The notes under the pieces: model-generated | Databases searched by the model: none | What the model was told of the DNA's origin: nothing | The model's input: the letters and a program-made list of their open reading frames with translations, nothing else | Program-made: the position numbers and the translations under genes | Shown: one piece after another, positions 18,260 to 26,601 of the stretch | Numbering within the stretch: the first letter of the stretch is position 1 | Layout: every line of letters starts with the position of its first letter | Source: CAVVAL01 sp963740215 | GTDB lineage: Bacteria; Actinomycetota; Actinomycetes; Mycobacteriales; Cryptosporangiaceae | NCBI GenBank assembly: GCA_963740215.1 | Contig: CAVUDJ010000008.1 | Coordinates: 806,001-870,000 of the forward strand | DNA length: 64,000 bases | Direction: 5' to 3'

Positions 18260-18850
18260 ATGCGCAAGCTCATCGTCTGCAACATCGTCTCTCTCGACGG
18301 CTACTACGAGGGCCCGGGCAAGGACGTCATGGCCCTGCCGATGGACCCGTCGTTCGACGCCTACAACGCCGAGCGGCTGCGCGCCGCCAGCACGCTGCTG
18401 CTCGGGCGTACCAGCTACGAGGGGTTCAAGAGCTACTGGCCGCCGGTGGTCGACAACCCGGACGAGCGCCCGGTCATGCGAGGAGATCTCGCGGCGCAAC
18501 AACGCGATCGACAAGGTCGTCGTCTCCGACACGCCTGCGCCCGGAGGACACGGCGCCGTGGCACAACACGCGCATCGTGCAAGCGCGTCGACGCGCACGA
18601 GCAGATCGCGGAGCTCAAGCGAGAGGACGGCAAGGAGATCCTGATGTTCGGCAGCCGCACGCTGTGGAACGACCTGCTGGCGCACGGCCTGGTGGATGAG
18701 CTGCACCTCATGATCGGTCCGGTCGTGCTCGGCGACGGCACCCCGGCGTTCGGCGGCAAGGACACCGTCCCGCTGCGGCTCATCGACACGCGTACGTGGG
18801 AGGGCTCGGGCATCGTCCTGGTGCGGTACGAGCCTGTCCGGAGCAGCTGA
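18260..18850 (+). CDS. Dihydrofolate reductase-like (RibD C-terminal) protein with internal out-of-frame stretch
   Basis: A 196-residue frame. Residues 1-75 (MRKLIVCNIVSLDGYYEGPG, LLLGRTSYEGFKSYWPP) and 112-196 (ILMFGSRTLWNDLLAHGLVD, LHLMIGPVVLGDGTPAF) are typical of the RibD_C fold. The intervening residues 76-111 make no sense in this frame, while an alternative frame gives EEISRRNNAIDKVVVSDT, the expected family sequence. Two compensating single-base indels (near 18480 and 18550) are the simplest reading. Such proteins often follow SigG-like sigma genes in actinomycetes. An NADPH-dependent reductase role is presumed; the substrate is unknown. Confidence 0.75.
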   Translation: MRKLIVCNIVSLDGYYEGPGKDVMALPMDPSFDAYNAERLRAASTLLLGRTSYEGFKSYWPPVVDNPDERPVMRGDLAAQQRDRQGRRLRHACARRTRRRGTTRASCKRVDAHEQIAELKREDGKEILMFGSRTLWNDLLAHGLVDELHLMIGPVVLGDGTPAFGGKDTVPLRLIDTRTWEGSGIVLVRYEPVRSS

Positions 18851-18930
18851 GCCGCCCCAGGTCACGGCGCGTTTGTCGGAGTTGGCCATGGGTAGTCACC
18901 ACGCGCCGGCGAGAGGGGGGGAGGATTTTC

Positions 18931-19503
18931 ATGAAGGACGTGATCGCGCTCATCGAGCAGGATCACCGTGACATGGAGCAGATGTTCGCCCGCTTGCAGA
19001 GCGGCGACGGTGACCGGGCGATGCTGTTCGAACAGCTGGCCGCGGTACTCACCGCACATAGCCGCGCCGAGGAGGCCGAGGTCTACCCGACGCTCGCGAA
19101 GGCCGACGCCGACGAGGCCAAGCACGCCCGGCAGGAGCACGCCGAGGCCGACGACCTGCTGGCGAAGCTCAAGTCGCTCGATCCGGACGGCGCCGAGTTC
19201 ACCACCACTCTCGCCAAGCTCATCGAAGGCGTGCAGCACCACATCCAGGAGGAGGAGACTTCCGCGCTGCCGGCGTTGCGCGCCGCCGCCGACGCCGCGA
19301 AGCTCGACCAGCTCGCGGAGGCCTTCACCAAGCGACGCGGCGAGGAGCTGCGCACCGGGCCGTCGCCGCGCCAGGTCGGCGGCACCGAGGTGACCAAGGA
19401 CGAGCTCTACGAGAAGGCCGCCGAGCACGACATCCCGGGCCGGTCGCAGATGAACAAGGAAGAGCTGTTCGAAGCGGTCAAGGAAGCGAAGAAGAGCGAG
19501 TAG
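18931..19503 (+). CDS. Hemerythrin (HHE) domain protein with C-terminal Rho-N-like domain
   Basis: 190 residues from an ATG behind a GGGGGGAGGA ribosome site. Residues 1-140 form the four-helix HHE di-iron domain: IEQDHRDMEQMF, HSRAEEAEVYP, KHARQEHAEADDL and VQHHIQEEE supply the His and Glu iron ligands. Residues 155-190 (VTKDELYEKAAEHDIPGRSQ, MNKEELFEAVKEA) resemble the small Rho N-terminal helical domain found as a tail on several actinobacterial proteins. Such proteins bind oxygen or nitric oxide or buffer iron; which applies here is unknown. Confidence 0.88.
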   Translation: MKDVIALIEQDHRDMEQMFARLQSGDGDRAMLFEQLAAVLTAHSRAEEAEVYPTLAKADADEAKHARQEHAEADDLLAKLKSLDPDGAEFTTTLAKLIEGVQHHIQEEETSALPALRAAADAAKLDQLAEAFTKRRGEELRTGPSPRQVGGTEVTKDELYEKAAEHDIPGRSQMNKEELFEAVKEAKKSE

Positions 19504-20718
19504 CTACCGCTCGCGGCCCAGGACGAGCAACGCGACGTCGTCGCCCGGCACCTCGTCGCCGAGGAGTCGTTCGATGACCTGCGTACACACGATCTCGGCC
19601 GGCCCCACCGTGACGGCACGGCGGAGCCGGTCGAGACCGTCGTCGATGGACGTGCCGGGACGCTCGACCAGGCCGTCCGTGTAGAAGCAGAGGATCCCGT
19701 CCGGCGGGAGCACCACCGACGTGGTCCGCCGCTTGAGCTTCGACCCGACCCCGACCGGAGCGTCGAGCGGCACGTCGAGCATCTCCGCGGGGGACCGCGG
19801 GACCGCGATCACCGGCATCAGGTGGCCGGCGACCGACACGTCCATCCGCTCGAAGGTGTGGTCGAAGATCGCGTAGAGCACGGTGGCCATCATGTCGCTC
19901 TCGAAGTGCTGGACCTTGCGGTCGAGCCGCTCCAGCACCTCCGCCGGGTCGTCGTAGTCCAGCGCGTACGCGCGCAGGGCGCTGCGCAGCCGGCCCATCA
20001 CCGCGGCCGCGCGGACACCACGCCCCACCACGTCACCGACGACGACGCCCAGCCGCCCGCTCGGGAGCACGAACACGTCGTACCAGTCACCGCCGACGCC
20101 CGCCGCCTCGCCGGGCAGGTAGCGGGCCGCGATGTCGACGCCCGGCACGCGCGGGAGCCGGCCCGGCAGGAGGCTCCGCTTCAGCGCCGCCGCCGCGTCA
20201 CGGTCGAGCGCGGACAGATGCGCCTGCGCAGCGAGCGCGAGCCGGTCGGCCACCCGCTGCAGCAGCTCGACCTCGTCGTCGAAGAACCAGCGCGGGGTGA
20301 GCGTGCCGACGTGCAGGACGCCGATCAGGTGGCCGCCCACCAGCATCGGCGCCCCCAACACCGACCGCACGCCCTTCTGCAGCAGTATCGGGTTGACGAC
20401 GTTCGTCTCGTCCACGTGCTCGATGCGCACAGGCTGCCGCTCGGCCGCGACGCGTCCGGCGAACCCGATGCCGACCGGGATACGGATACCCCGCCGGACT
20501 TCCTCCTCCAGGCCACGCCCGGCCGTGGCCACCAGCTCGTTGGTGTCCGTGTCGAGCAGGAGGACGGTGGCCGTGTCGACCTTCAACAGGTCGCGGATCC
20601 TATCCAGCAGCTCGGCGAGGAGCTCGGACAGGCTGAGATGGGCGAGCCCGACGTCGGTGACCGCCTCGATCCGCTGCAGCCTGACGTCGTTCGCCGGCCG
20701 GCCTGCTTCTGTGCCCAC
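19504..20718 (-). CDS. GAF-PP2C (SpoIIE/RsbU-type) serine phosphatase
   Basis: About 404 residues. Residues 15-165 form a GAF sensor domain (LLKVDTATVLLLDTDTNELV, GFAGRVAAERQPVRIEHVDE). From about 185 comes a PP2C-type phosphatase of the SpoIIE/RsbU class: LLPGRLPRVPGVDIAARYLP, GVGGDWYDVFVL with the metal-binding Asp, VVVGDVVGRGV, CFYTDGLVERP and GDDVALLVLG. These enzymes dephosphorylate anti-sigma antagonists in partner-switching stress cascades. The GTG at 20718 is a guess; the frame is open further upstream and no good ribosome site is visible. No anti-sigma partner is adjacent. Confidence 0.85.
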   Translation of the reverse strand: MGTEAGRPANDVRLQRIEAVTDVGLAHLSLSELLAELLDRIRDLLKVDTATVLLLDTDTNELVATAGRGLEEEVRRGIRIPVGIGFAGRVAAERQPVRIEHVDETNVVNPILLQKGVRSVLGAPMLVGGHLIGVLHVGTLTPRWFFDDEVELLQRVADRLALAAQAHLSALDRDAAAALKRSLLPGRLPRVPGVDIAARYLPGEAAGVGGDWYDVFVLPSGRLGVVVGDVVGRGVRAAAVMGRLRSALRAYALDYDDPAEVLERLDRKVQHFESDMMATVLYAIFDHTFERMDVSVAGHLMPVIAVPRSPAEMLDVPLDAPVGVGSKLKRRTTSVVLPPDGILCFYTDGLVERPGTSIDDGLDRLRRAVTVGPAEIVCTQVIERLLGDEVPGDDVALLVLGRER

Positions 20719-21000
20719 TTTGGGAGCGTAGCTTCCCACCGATCGCGAAAGTGCAACGATTCGATCAGCCGCGGCCAGCCAGCAGTTGTGCGGTGGGATC
20801 CAGGGAGCCGCGAACGGGGTCAGATCCACATCGGACCGTCGCCGCGCCACGACGGAGAACGTTGGCCAGAGTGCGGCTCGACGGGGTGCCGTTCCCGGGC
20901 CGCGCGTACGTGCGGGTGCACGGCTGGCCGACCGCGGAGGCCCTCCCAGGCGTGGATACCGACGGTGCGGGTTTCCACCGGTACTCATCGGCACAAAAGA
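20719..21000. other. Gene-free stretch before the chitinase promoter
   Basis: No convincing gene is seen. A frame of 85 codons on the plus strand has no ribosome site, no recognisable motif and a composition typical of random GC-rich frames. The useful content is the pair of operators that begins at 21001. Confidence 0.5.
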
Positions 21001-21034
21001 TGGTCTAGACCTCGATACGTATTGGTCTATACCT
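21001..21034 (+). promoter_or_regulatory. Two DasR-type (dre) operators before the chitinase gene
   Basis: TGGTCTAGACCT (21001-21012) and TGGTCTATACCT (21023-21034) form a direct repeat with 22-bp spacing; each is itself a dyad. In Streptomyces, TGGTCTAGACCA-like dre sites bind DasR, the GntR repressor of N-acetylglucosamine and chitin genes, and 12-bp direct repeats of this type overlap chitinase promoters. Repression lifted by chitin-derived amino sugar is the expected control. Confidence 0.75.
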
Positions 21035-21102
21035 TAGTGGCGCAGACCCAGCAAGTGGCTCGTGTGCGGACTCCCGTCCTGTCCTCCAGAAGGAGTGGTC
21101 AC

Positions 21103-22209
21103 ATGCTCACGTTACGCACCCTGGCGTCACTCGCCGCGATCGCGCTGGTAGGCGCGCTGGCGGTGATCATGCCCTCGTCCCCCGCCTCGGCCGCCGCCTG
21201 CGCCGCCGCTTGGAACTCCACCACCGCATACCACGGTGGCGCGCAGGTCTCCTACAGCGGACGCAACTACACGGCGAAGTGGTGGACCCAGGGCGACCAG
21301 CCCAACCTGAACGCCGGCGAGGGCGGCGACCAGGAGTGGCGCGACAACGGCGCATGCGACGGAGGGTCTCCCAACCCGCCGCCGCCCGCGCCGCAGCCGT
21401 CGTGCAACTACCCGAACTGGGCGGCCGGCACCTGGTACCCCGTCGGCAGCATCGTCCGGTACACCGACGGCAACCACTACATCGCCGTGCACGAGAACCC
21501 CGGCTACGACCCGGTGATCAGCCACTGGTTCTGGGATCCGTACGCGTGCGGCCCGACGACCCCGCCGACCACGCCGCCCCCCGGCCCCGGCGGCTTCGTG
21601 GTCAGCGAGGCGCAGTTCAACCAGATGTTCCCGAGCCGGAACCCCTTCTACACGTACTCCGGGCTGACCACCGCCATGGGCGCGTTCCCGGCGTTCGCGA
21701 AGACCGGCACGGACACCGTGAAGCGGCAGGAGGCGGCGGCTTTCCTCGCCAACGTCAGCCACGAGACCGGCGGCCTGGTGCACATCGTCGAGCAGAACCA
21801 GGCGAACTACCCCCACTACTGCGACTGGAGCCAGCCCTACGGCTGCCCGGCCGGTCAGGCCGCCTACTACGGACGCGGCCCGATCCAGCTGAGCTGGAAC
21901 TTCAACTACAACGCGGCGGGTAACGCGCTCGGGCTCCCGCTGCTCACCAACCCGTGGCTCGTGCAGAACGACGCCTCGGTCGCCTGGAAGACCGGCCTCT
22001 GGTACTGGATGACCCAGAACGGACCGGGCACCATGACCGCGCACAACGCCATGGTCAACCAGCGCGGATTCGGCGAGACGATCCGCAGCATCAACGGCAG
22101 CATCGAGTGCAACGGCGGCAACCCCGCCCAGGTGCAGAGCCGCATCAACAACTACCAGCGGTTCGTGCAGATCCTCGGCACGACCGCGGGCGGCAACCTG
22201 AGCTGCTGA
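21103..22209 (+). CDS. Secreted GH19 chitinase with two chitin-binding modules
   Basis: 368 residues from the ATG at 21103, with AAGGAG seven bases upstream. A Sec signal (LASLAAIALVGALAVIMPS, ending ASA) is followed by two short carbohydrate-binding modules of the ChtBD3/CBM5-12 type: AAWNSTTAYHGGAQVSYSGR with YTAKWWTQGDQPN, and NWAAGTWYPVGSIVRYTDG with YIAVHENPGYDP. A proline-threonine linker leads to a GH19 domain with the catalytic SHETGG, YYGRGPIQLSWNFNYNAAG and the late W/N-rich region GFGETIRSINGSIECNGGNP. It hydrolyses chitin to oligosaccharides outside the cell. Upstream dre sites tie it to the DasR regulon. A strong terminator follows. Confidence 0.95.
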   Translation: MLTLRTLASLAAIALVGALAVIMPSSPASAAACAAAWNSTTAYHGGAQVSYSGRNYTAKWWTQGDQPNLNAGEGGDQEWRDNGACDGGSPNPPPPAPQPSCNYPNWAAGTWYPVGSIVRYTDGNHYIAVHENPGYDPVISHWFWDPYACGPTTPPTTPPPGPGGFVVSEAQFNQMFPSRNPFYTYSGLTTAMGAFPAFAKTGTDTVKRQEAAAFLANVSHETGGLVHIVEQNQANYPHYCDWSQPYGCPAGQAAYYGRGPIQLSWNFNYNAAGNALGLPLLTNPWLVQNDASVAWKTGLWYWMTQNGPGTMTAHNAMVNQRGFGETIRSINGSIECNGGNPAQVQSRINNYQRFVQILGTTAGGNLSC

Positions 22210-22223
22210 GCAAGCGTCCCCGA

Positions 22224-22255
22224 CAGGGAGGGCCGGTTTCGACCGGCCCTCCCTG
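22224..22255 (+). terminator. Chitinase terminator
   Basis: CAGGGAGGGCCGGT pairs perfectly with ACCGGCCCTCCCTG around a TTCG tetraloop, 15 bp after the chitinase stop; a short GC-T tail follows. Confidence 0.85.
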
Positions 22256-22280
22256 CTTCGCGGCCGGACGGTCGAGCCCT

Positions 22281-22323
22281 GAATGTTCCCTCAGCGCGTG
22301 CGCACGCGCTGAGGGGAACATTC
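22281..22323. repeat. Second long hairpin downstream of the chitinase
   Basis: GAATGTTCCCTCAGCGCGTG pairs with CACGCGCTGAG plus GGAACATTC with one bulged G and almost no loop. It may be a back-up terminator or a dispersed palindrome of the kind seen elsewhere in the window; only one copy is seen. Confidence 0.6.
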
Positions 22324-22363
22324 GGGGTTCGGCGGGTAGGTCGGCCCCAGCAGGCTTTTGAGT

Positions 22364-22411
22364 CGTCAACGCTGGGTTGACGATTGTGGAATCGTCAACC
22401 TATGGTTGACG
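22364..22411 (+). promoter_or_regulatory. Tandem operators abutting the Clp-N gene start
   Basis: Two perfect dyads, each CGTCAAC, five bases, GTTGACG, lie at 22364-22382 and 22393-22411, centres 29 bp apart. The second ends one base before the ATG at 22413, so the transcript is probably leaderless and the sites cover the promoter. The adjacent gene encodes its own helix-turn-helix, making autoregulation the simplest reading. Confidence 0.7.
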
Positions 22412-22412
22412 T

Positions 22413-23105
22413 ATGACGAACCCGCCCGTCCGGCTGGACGACTTGATCGACACCATCAAGAAGGCGCACTCCGACGTCCTCGAACAGCTCACCGACGCGG
22501 TCATCGCCGCCGACCACCTCGGCGACCTGGCCGACCACCTCATAGGCCACTTCGTCGACCAGGCGCGGCGCTCGGGCGCCTCCTGGACCGACATCGGCAA
22601 GAGCATGGGCGTCTCGAAGCAGGCCGCGCAGAAGCGCTTCGTGCCGAAGGAACCCTCCGACATCGACCCCAACGACGGGTTCAGCAAGTTCACCCAGCGG
22701 GCGCGCAACGTCGTGATCGCCGCGCAGAACGAGGCACGGGCCGCCGGCAATGCCGAGATCCGCCCCGACCACCTGGTACTGGGGCTGCTGGGCGAGCCCG
22801 ACTCGCTGGCCGCGAAGGCGATCGTCGCGCAGGGAGTCTCGCTGGACACCGTGCGGCGTACCGCCACCAAGACGCTGCCCCCGGCCGTTGAGGAGGTGCC
22901 CGAGCTCATCCCGTTCGACACGCGGGCGAAGAAGGCCCTCGAACTCACCTTCCGGCAGGCACTGCGGATGGGCCACAACTACATCGGCACCGAGCACATC
23001 CTCATCGCACTGCTGGAGCTGGAGGACGGCACCGGCGTGCTCGCCGGTCTGGGTGTCGACAAGGACGCCGCCGAGGCCACCATTCTCGAAGCCCTCAGGA
23101 AGTAG
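22413..23105 (+). CDS. Clp N-terminal repeat protein with helix-turn-helix
   Basis: 230 residues. The first 90 contain a helical segment and a helix-turn-helix (SWTDIGKSMGVSKQAAQKRF). The rest is a double Clp-N repeat: FTQRARNVVIAAQNEARAAG, IRPDHLVLGLLGEPDSLAAK, then GHNYIGTEHILIALLELEDG. There is no AAA ATPase domain, so it is not a Clp unfoldase. It probably senses unfolded or modified protein through Clp-N and acts on DNA through the HTH, including at the tandem dyads before its start. No ribosome site can fit before the ATG, consistent with leaderless translation. Confidence 0.88.
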   Translation: MTNPPVRLDDLIDTIKKAHSDVLEQLTDAVIAADHLGDLADHLIGHFVDQARRSGASWTDIGKSMGVSKQAAQKRFVPKEPSDIDPNDGFSKFTQRARNVVIAAQNEARAAGNAEIRPDHLVLGLLGEPDSLAAKAIVAQGVSLDTVRRTATKTLPPAVEEVPELIPFDTRAKKALELTFRQALRMGHNYIGTEHILIALLELEDGTGVLAGLGVDKDAAEATILEALRK

Positions 23106-23176
23106 CAGTTGAGGCCGGACCGGCCGCGTGGACCTGGGGAGAGCGGCCGAGATGCGACCGGTCCGGAGCTTGGGTG

Positions 23177-24598
23177 TCAGAGCGGGATGTTCGTGTGCCG
23201 ACCCCGTCCTGGCGGTGCGGCGGCGAGCGTCTCGGCGATCCGGCGCCGGGTCTCGACGGGGTCGATAACCTCGTCGACGACGCCGAGCTGCAGCGCGCGA
23301 TCCAAGCCGCCGGCGATCTCGGCGTGCTCGGCCACGAGCCGCTCGCGCAGCTGCTCGCGCTCGCCGTCCGGGACGGCCGCCAGCTTCTTGCGGTGCAGGA
23401 TGTTGACGGCGGCCGAGGCGCCCATGACGGCGACCTCCGCGCCGGGCCAGGCGAACACCGCCGCCGCGCCGAGCGAGCGCGAGTTCATCGCGATGTACGC
23501 GCCACCGTACGCCTTCCTCGTCACGAGCGTCACCCGCGGCACGACCGACTGCGCGAACGCGTGCAGCAACTTCGCACCCCGCCGCACGACGCCATCGGTC
23601 TCCTGACCGAGGCCGGGCAGGTATCCGGGTACGTCGACGACGACCACCAGCGGCACACCGAACGCGTCGCACATGCGCACGAACCGCGCGGCCTTCTCGG
23701 CCGAGATCGAGTCGAGGCAACCGCCGAGCCGCAACGGGTTGTTCGCCAGCACGCCGACGGTGTGGCCGCCGAGGCGACCCAGCGTCGTGATGATGTTCGG
23801 CGCCCACTTCGCCTGCAGCTCCACCGACGGGCCGTCGAACAGGCCACGCACCAGCGGGCGGACGTCGTACGCGCGGTTCTTCTGCTCCGGCAACCGAGCG
23901 GCGAGGTCCGGGCCGTCCTCCAGCGACGTGAGGGTGAACCGGCCGCGGTGTCCGAGCAGGTTCGCCAGCTCGCGGGCGCGCTCGATGGCCGCCTCGTCGC
24001 TGGACTCGGTCACGTGGACCACGCCTGACTTGCCGTGCGTACCAGGGCCGCCGAGTGTCTCCATGTCGACCTGCTCGCCGGTGACGCTGCGCACCACGTC
24101 GGGACCGGTCACGAACGCGCGCCCGCCCGGACCCATCACGACGACGTCGGTCAGCGCCGGACCGTACGCGGCGCCGCCGGCCGCCGGGCCGAGCACTACC
24201 GAGATCTGCGGCACCCGCCCGGAGGCCCGGACCATCGCCGCGAACATCTGCCCGACGCCGTCCAGCGCCTCGACGCCCTCGGCCAGCCGCGCGCCGCCGG
24301 AGTGCCACATCCCGATCACGGGGGCGTGCTGGGCCACGGCGTCGTCGATCGCCTCGACGATCTGCTGGCAGCCTTCGTACCCCAGCGCGCCGCCCATCAC
24401 GGTGCCGTCGGTCGCGTAGGCGACCACGGGCCTGCCGCTGATGAAGCCGTGGCCGACCAGGACGCCCGTGCCTTCGTCGTCCCCGACGATCCGCAGCGAG
24501 CCGGCGTCGAACACGGACTCCAACCGCAGCTCAGGATCGCGGTAGTCCCGCTCCTCCGTGACGCGCTCGGTCACGCGAAGTATGTCGACGGTGCTCAT
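23177..24598 (-). CDS. Acyl-CoA carboxylase carboxyltransferase (beta) subunit
   Basis: 473 residues from an ATG with AGGAG upstream. It carries the crotonase-like carboxyltransferase fold twice: MWHSGGARLAEGVEALDG and VVLGPAAGGAAYGPAL in the N half, VDVPGYLPGLGQE and TRKAYGGAYIAMNSRSLG in the C half, with oxyanion-hole glycines. This is the acetyl/propionyl-CoA carboxylase beta type, which moves carboxyl from biotin to acyl-CoA. It is shorter than the usual 510-540 residues because the N-terminal helix region is reduced. No biotin carboxylase gene is adjacent, so the alpha partner must be elsewhere. The acyl substrate cannot be told. Confidence 0.9.
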   Translation of the reverse strand: MSTVDILRVTERVTEERDYRDPELRLESVFDAGSLRIVGDDEGTGVLVGHGFISGRPVVAYATDGTVMGGALGYEGCQQIVEAIDDAVAQHAPVIGMWHSGGARLAEGVEALDGVGQMFAAMVRASGRVPQISVVLGPAAGGAAYGPALTDVVVMGPGGRAFVTGPDVVRSVTGEQVDMETLGGPGTHGKSGVVHVTESSDEAAIERARELANLLGHRGRFTLTSLEDGPDLAARLPEQKNRAYDVRPLVRGLFDGPSVELQAKWAPNIITTLGRLGGHTVGVLANNPLRLGGCLDSISAEKAARFVRMCDAFGVPLVVVVDVPGYLPGLGQETDGVVRRGAKLLHAFAQSVVPRVTLVTRKAYGGAYIAMNSRSLGAAAVFAWPGAEVAVMGASAAVNILHRKKLAAVPDGEREQLRERLVAEHAEIAGGLDRALQLGVVDEVIDPVETRRRIAETLAAAPPGRGRHTNIPL

Positions 24599-24748
24599 CG
24601 GTCTCCTCTCAGCCTGCTGGCCAGGGCTTTTCCGATCCTGATCGACCACCCCGGCGCGTGGCACGGCGCTGTTCCGCTATGCGGCACGAAACGGCTCGTC
24701 CAGGGCGGGCGCCTGTACGGGTCGGAGTTCGTGGAGATTGGTGGAATC

Positions 24749-25141
24749 GTGGAGCCTGACTCGCCGATCTCACCCAAGTTGGAGTACGCAGTGGGCCTCA
24801 CCATCGAGCAGATAGCGGCGGCGTTCTCCGGCCACCGGTTCACGGAGGCATATCCCCACCTGGCGGATGACGTCCGGTGGACGCTCGTGGGGGACCGAAC
24901 CTTCGCCGGCAAGGCTGCCGTCACCGCCATGTGCGAGGAGTCGGCCGCCTACCTGGCCACCGTGACGACCGGGTTCAGCCAGTTCAAGGTCGTCGTGGGC
25001 GAGGACAGTGTGGTGGTCGACAGCCGGGCCTCCTACGCCGACGCCGACGGCACGGTGTCGTCCATCGCGTCGTGCGACATCTACGAGTTCGTCGACGGGT
25101 CGTTGTCCGAGATCACCTCGTACACCGTCGAGCTGCGCTGA
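24749..25141 (+). CDS. SnoaL/NTF2-like domain protein
   Basis: About 130 residues. The fold is a small cone-shaped NTF2/SnoaL domain: FTEAYPHLADDVRWTLVGD, FAGKAAVTAMCEESAAYL, then strands VVVDSRASYADADG and CDIYEFVDGSLSEITSYTVE. Several GTG starts are possible (24749, 24791); no strong ribosome site decides. Such proteins are often ligand-binding or isomerase-like; no catalytic assignment is possible. It is convergent with the saccharopine dehydrogenase-like gene across a long hairpin. Confidence 0.75.
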   Translation: MEPDSPISPKLEYAVGLTIEQIAAAFSGHRFTEAYPHLADDVRWTLVGDRTFAGKAAVTAMCEESAAYLATVTTGFSQFKVVVGEDSVVVDSRASYADADGTVSSIASCDIYEFVDGSLSEITSYTVELR

Positions 25142-25144
25142 TCG

Positions 25145-25203
25145 GGTGTTCGCGGAAATCGCGCGGGATCGGCCCGTGCCGGCCCGCGATTTCCGCGAAC
25201 ACC
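25145..25203. repeat. Long hairpin, repeat family C copy 1
   Basis: GGTGTTCGCGGAAATCGCG pairs with CGCGATTTCCGCGAACACC around a GC-rich loop. It lies exactly between two convergent genes and reaches the stop codon of the minus-strand gene, so it may terminate both. The arm TGTTCGCGGAAATCG recurs at 43749-43807. Confidence 0.75.
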
Positions 25204-26349
25204 TCAGGCGAGGCGGAAGGTGATTCCTGCCTTCTCCAGTCGCAGGCGCAGCGCGTCGCCCATGGCCACCGCCGTCGTGACCTGGCCCGCGGTGTCCGGC
25301 AGGGCGTCGTGCGCCAGGCAGAGCGCGGACTCGGCGAGCATCTTCGACGTCTCGCCGTAGCCGGGGTCGCCGCCGCTGACCTCCGTGCGCACCACCTCGC
25401 CGCCGCTCTCGCCGACGAACCGGACCTTGAACCAGCTCTTGTCGCGCTGCTCCTCACTCGGCCCCGCTCCGGCCGGGAGGAGCTTGCGCAGCAGGGCGCG
25501 GGTGGGCGGCAGCTGCGCCATCGTGAACGCGCCCGCGACACCCACCGTGAGCCCGGCCGCGACCAGCGGGTTCCCGAGCGCGGCGTAGTGGCTGTAGGAG
25601 AAGTCGGGCCCGTACTGGTCGAGCGCGCGAGCGGATCGGACGACGACCTGCGGGTCGATCGTCGGCAGCGGCAGCACCCACGCACGCACGGCACTGTCGT
25701 AGCCAGGTCGGCCGGTCACCGCGCGCACGCGGCGCGCACCGTCGCGCCCCTCCGCCTTGCGTCGTCGGCCATGCATCGCCGAGGCCTGGCGCGACCGCGA
25801 CATCGCCGTGAGCGCGGAGTCCAGCGTGCCGCCGGACGGGCGCCCACCCGCGCTGACATACCCGCGCAGCCTGATCGGCTCGCTATCCGGAAGCTGCTGG
25901 ACTGTGAACAGCGCGCCGAGGTCGTGCGGGATCGAGTCGAACCCGCAGGCGTGCACGAGCCGGGCGCCCGTCCGCACGGCGGTGGCGTGGTGGCGCAGGT
26001 ACATCAGGTCGACGAACTCGGGCTCGCCGGTGAGATCGACGTAGTCGGTGCCGGCCTCGGCGCACGCGGCGACGAGCGGCTCGCCATACCGCAGGTACGG
26101 GCCGACCGTCGTCGCGACCACGCGCGCCGACTCGGCGAGGCGCCGGAGCGAGTCCGGGTCGCCGGTGTCGGCCTCGACGATCTGGACCCGGCCGCCGAGC
26201 GTCTCTCGCAACGCCTCCAGCTTGGCGCGGTTACGCCCGGCGAGCGCCCATCGCGTGTCGGCCGGTGCCTGCGCAGCGAGGTACTCGGCGGTGAGCCGAC
26301 CGGTGAACCCGGTGGCTCCGAACAGCACGATGTCAAGGTCGCGGGTCAC
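25204..26349 (-). CDS. Saccharopine dehydrogenase-like oxidoreductase (trans-acting enoyl reductase type)
   Basis: 381 residues with an N-terminal Rossmann NAD(P) motif, IVLFGATGFTGRLTAEYLA, then ALAGRNRAKLEALRETLGG and ATTVGPYLRYGEPLVAACAE, TDYVDLTGEPEFV, and ARLVHACGFDSIPHDLG. This matches the actinobacterial group related to mycobacterial Rv2449c/Rv2953 trans-acting enoyl reductases, rather than lysine-pathway saccharopine dehydrogenase. The ATG gives the usual short lead before the glycine motif. No polyketide genes lie beside it, so the substrate is open. Confidence 0.88.
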   Translation of the reverse strand: MTRDLDIVLFGATGFTGRLTAEYLAAQAPADTRWALAGRNRAKLEALRETLGGRVQIVEADTGDPDSLRRLAESARVVATTVGPYLRYGEPLVAACAEAGTDYVDLTGEPEFVDLMYLRHHATAVRTGARLVHACGFDSIPHDLGALFTVQQLPDSEPIRLRGYVSAGGRPSGGTLDSALTAMSRSRQASAMHGRRRKAEGRDGARRVRAVTGRPGYDSAVRAWVLPLPTIDPQVVVRSARALDQYGPDFSYSHYAALGNPLVAAGLTVGVAGAFTMAQLPPTRALLRKLLPAGAGPSEEQRDKSWFKVRFVGESGGEVVRTEVSGGDPGYGETSKMLAESALCLAHDALPDTAGQVTTAVAMGDALRLRLEKAGITFRLA

Positions 26350-26391
26350 CGGTCGAGCGTACTGGCGTCACCGGAAGGGCAGAGCCGCCGG

Positions 26392-26601
26392 TCAGTTGGA
26401 AGGCTGCGGAACGTTGATGTCACACTTCACCTTCGGGTTGACGCCCATGTAGTTCAGGGGTCCCGCGATGACCGTGACGGCTACCGATCCCAGCTCGGCG
26501 CAGTTGGTCGACGAGCTGTCGAAGTAGTCGCGCTGGATCGCCGCCACCAGCCCGATAAGCAGCCAGACGACGAGCAGAGCACCGCCGATACTCGTACGCA
26601 T
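26392..26601 (-). CDS. Small conserved membrane protein
   Basis: 69 residues. One N-terminal membrane helix (IGGALLVVWLLIGLVAAIQ) is followed by RDYFDSSSTNCAELGS, a second mildly hydrophobic stretch (VAVTVIAGPLNYMGVNP) and a short polar tail. The pattern of one TM helix with STNCA..G and GPLNY..VNP matches a short family I recall only as hypothetical in actinomycetes. The gene is divergent from the membrane protein at 26702 with about 100 bp between. Confidence 0.7.
   Translation of the reverse strand: MRTSIGGALLVVWLLIGLVAAIQRDYFDSSSTNCAELGSVAVTVIAGPLNYMGVNPKVKCDINVPQPSN

Noticed and set aside
20751..21008. Possible small gene before the chitinase
   Set aside because: No ribosome site, no hydrophobic core, no motif; it runs into the dre operators.
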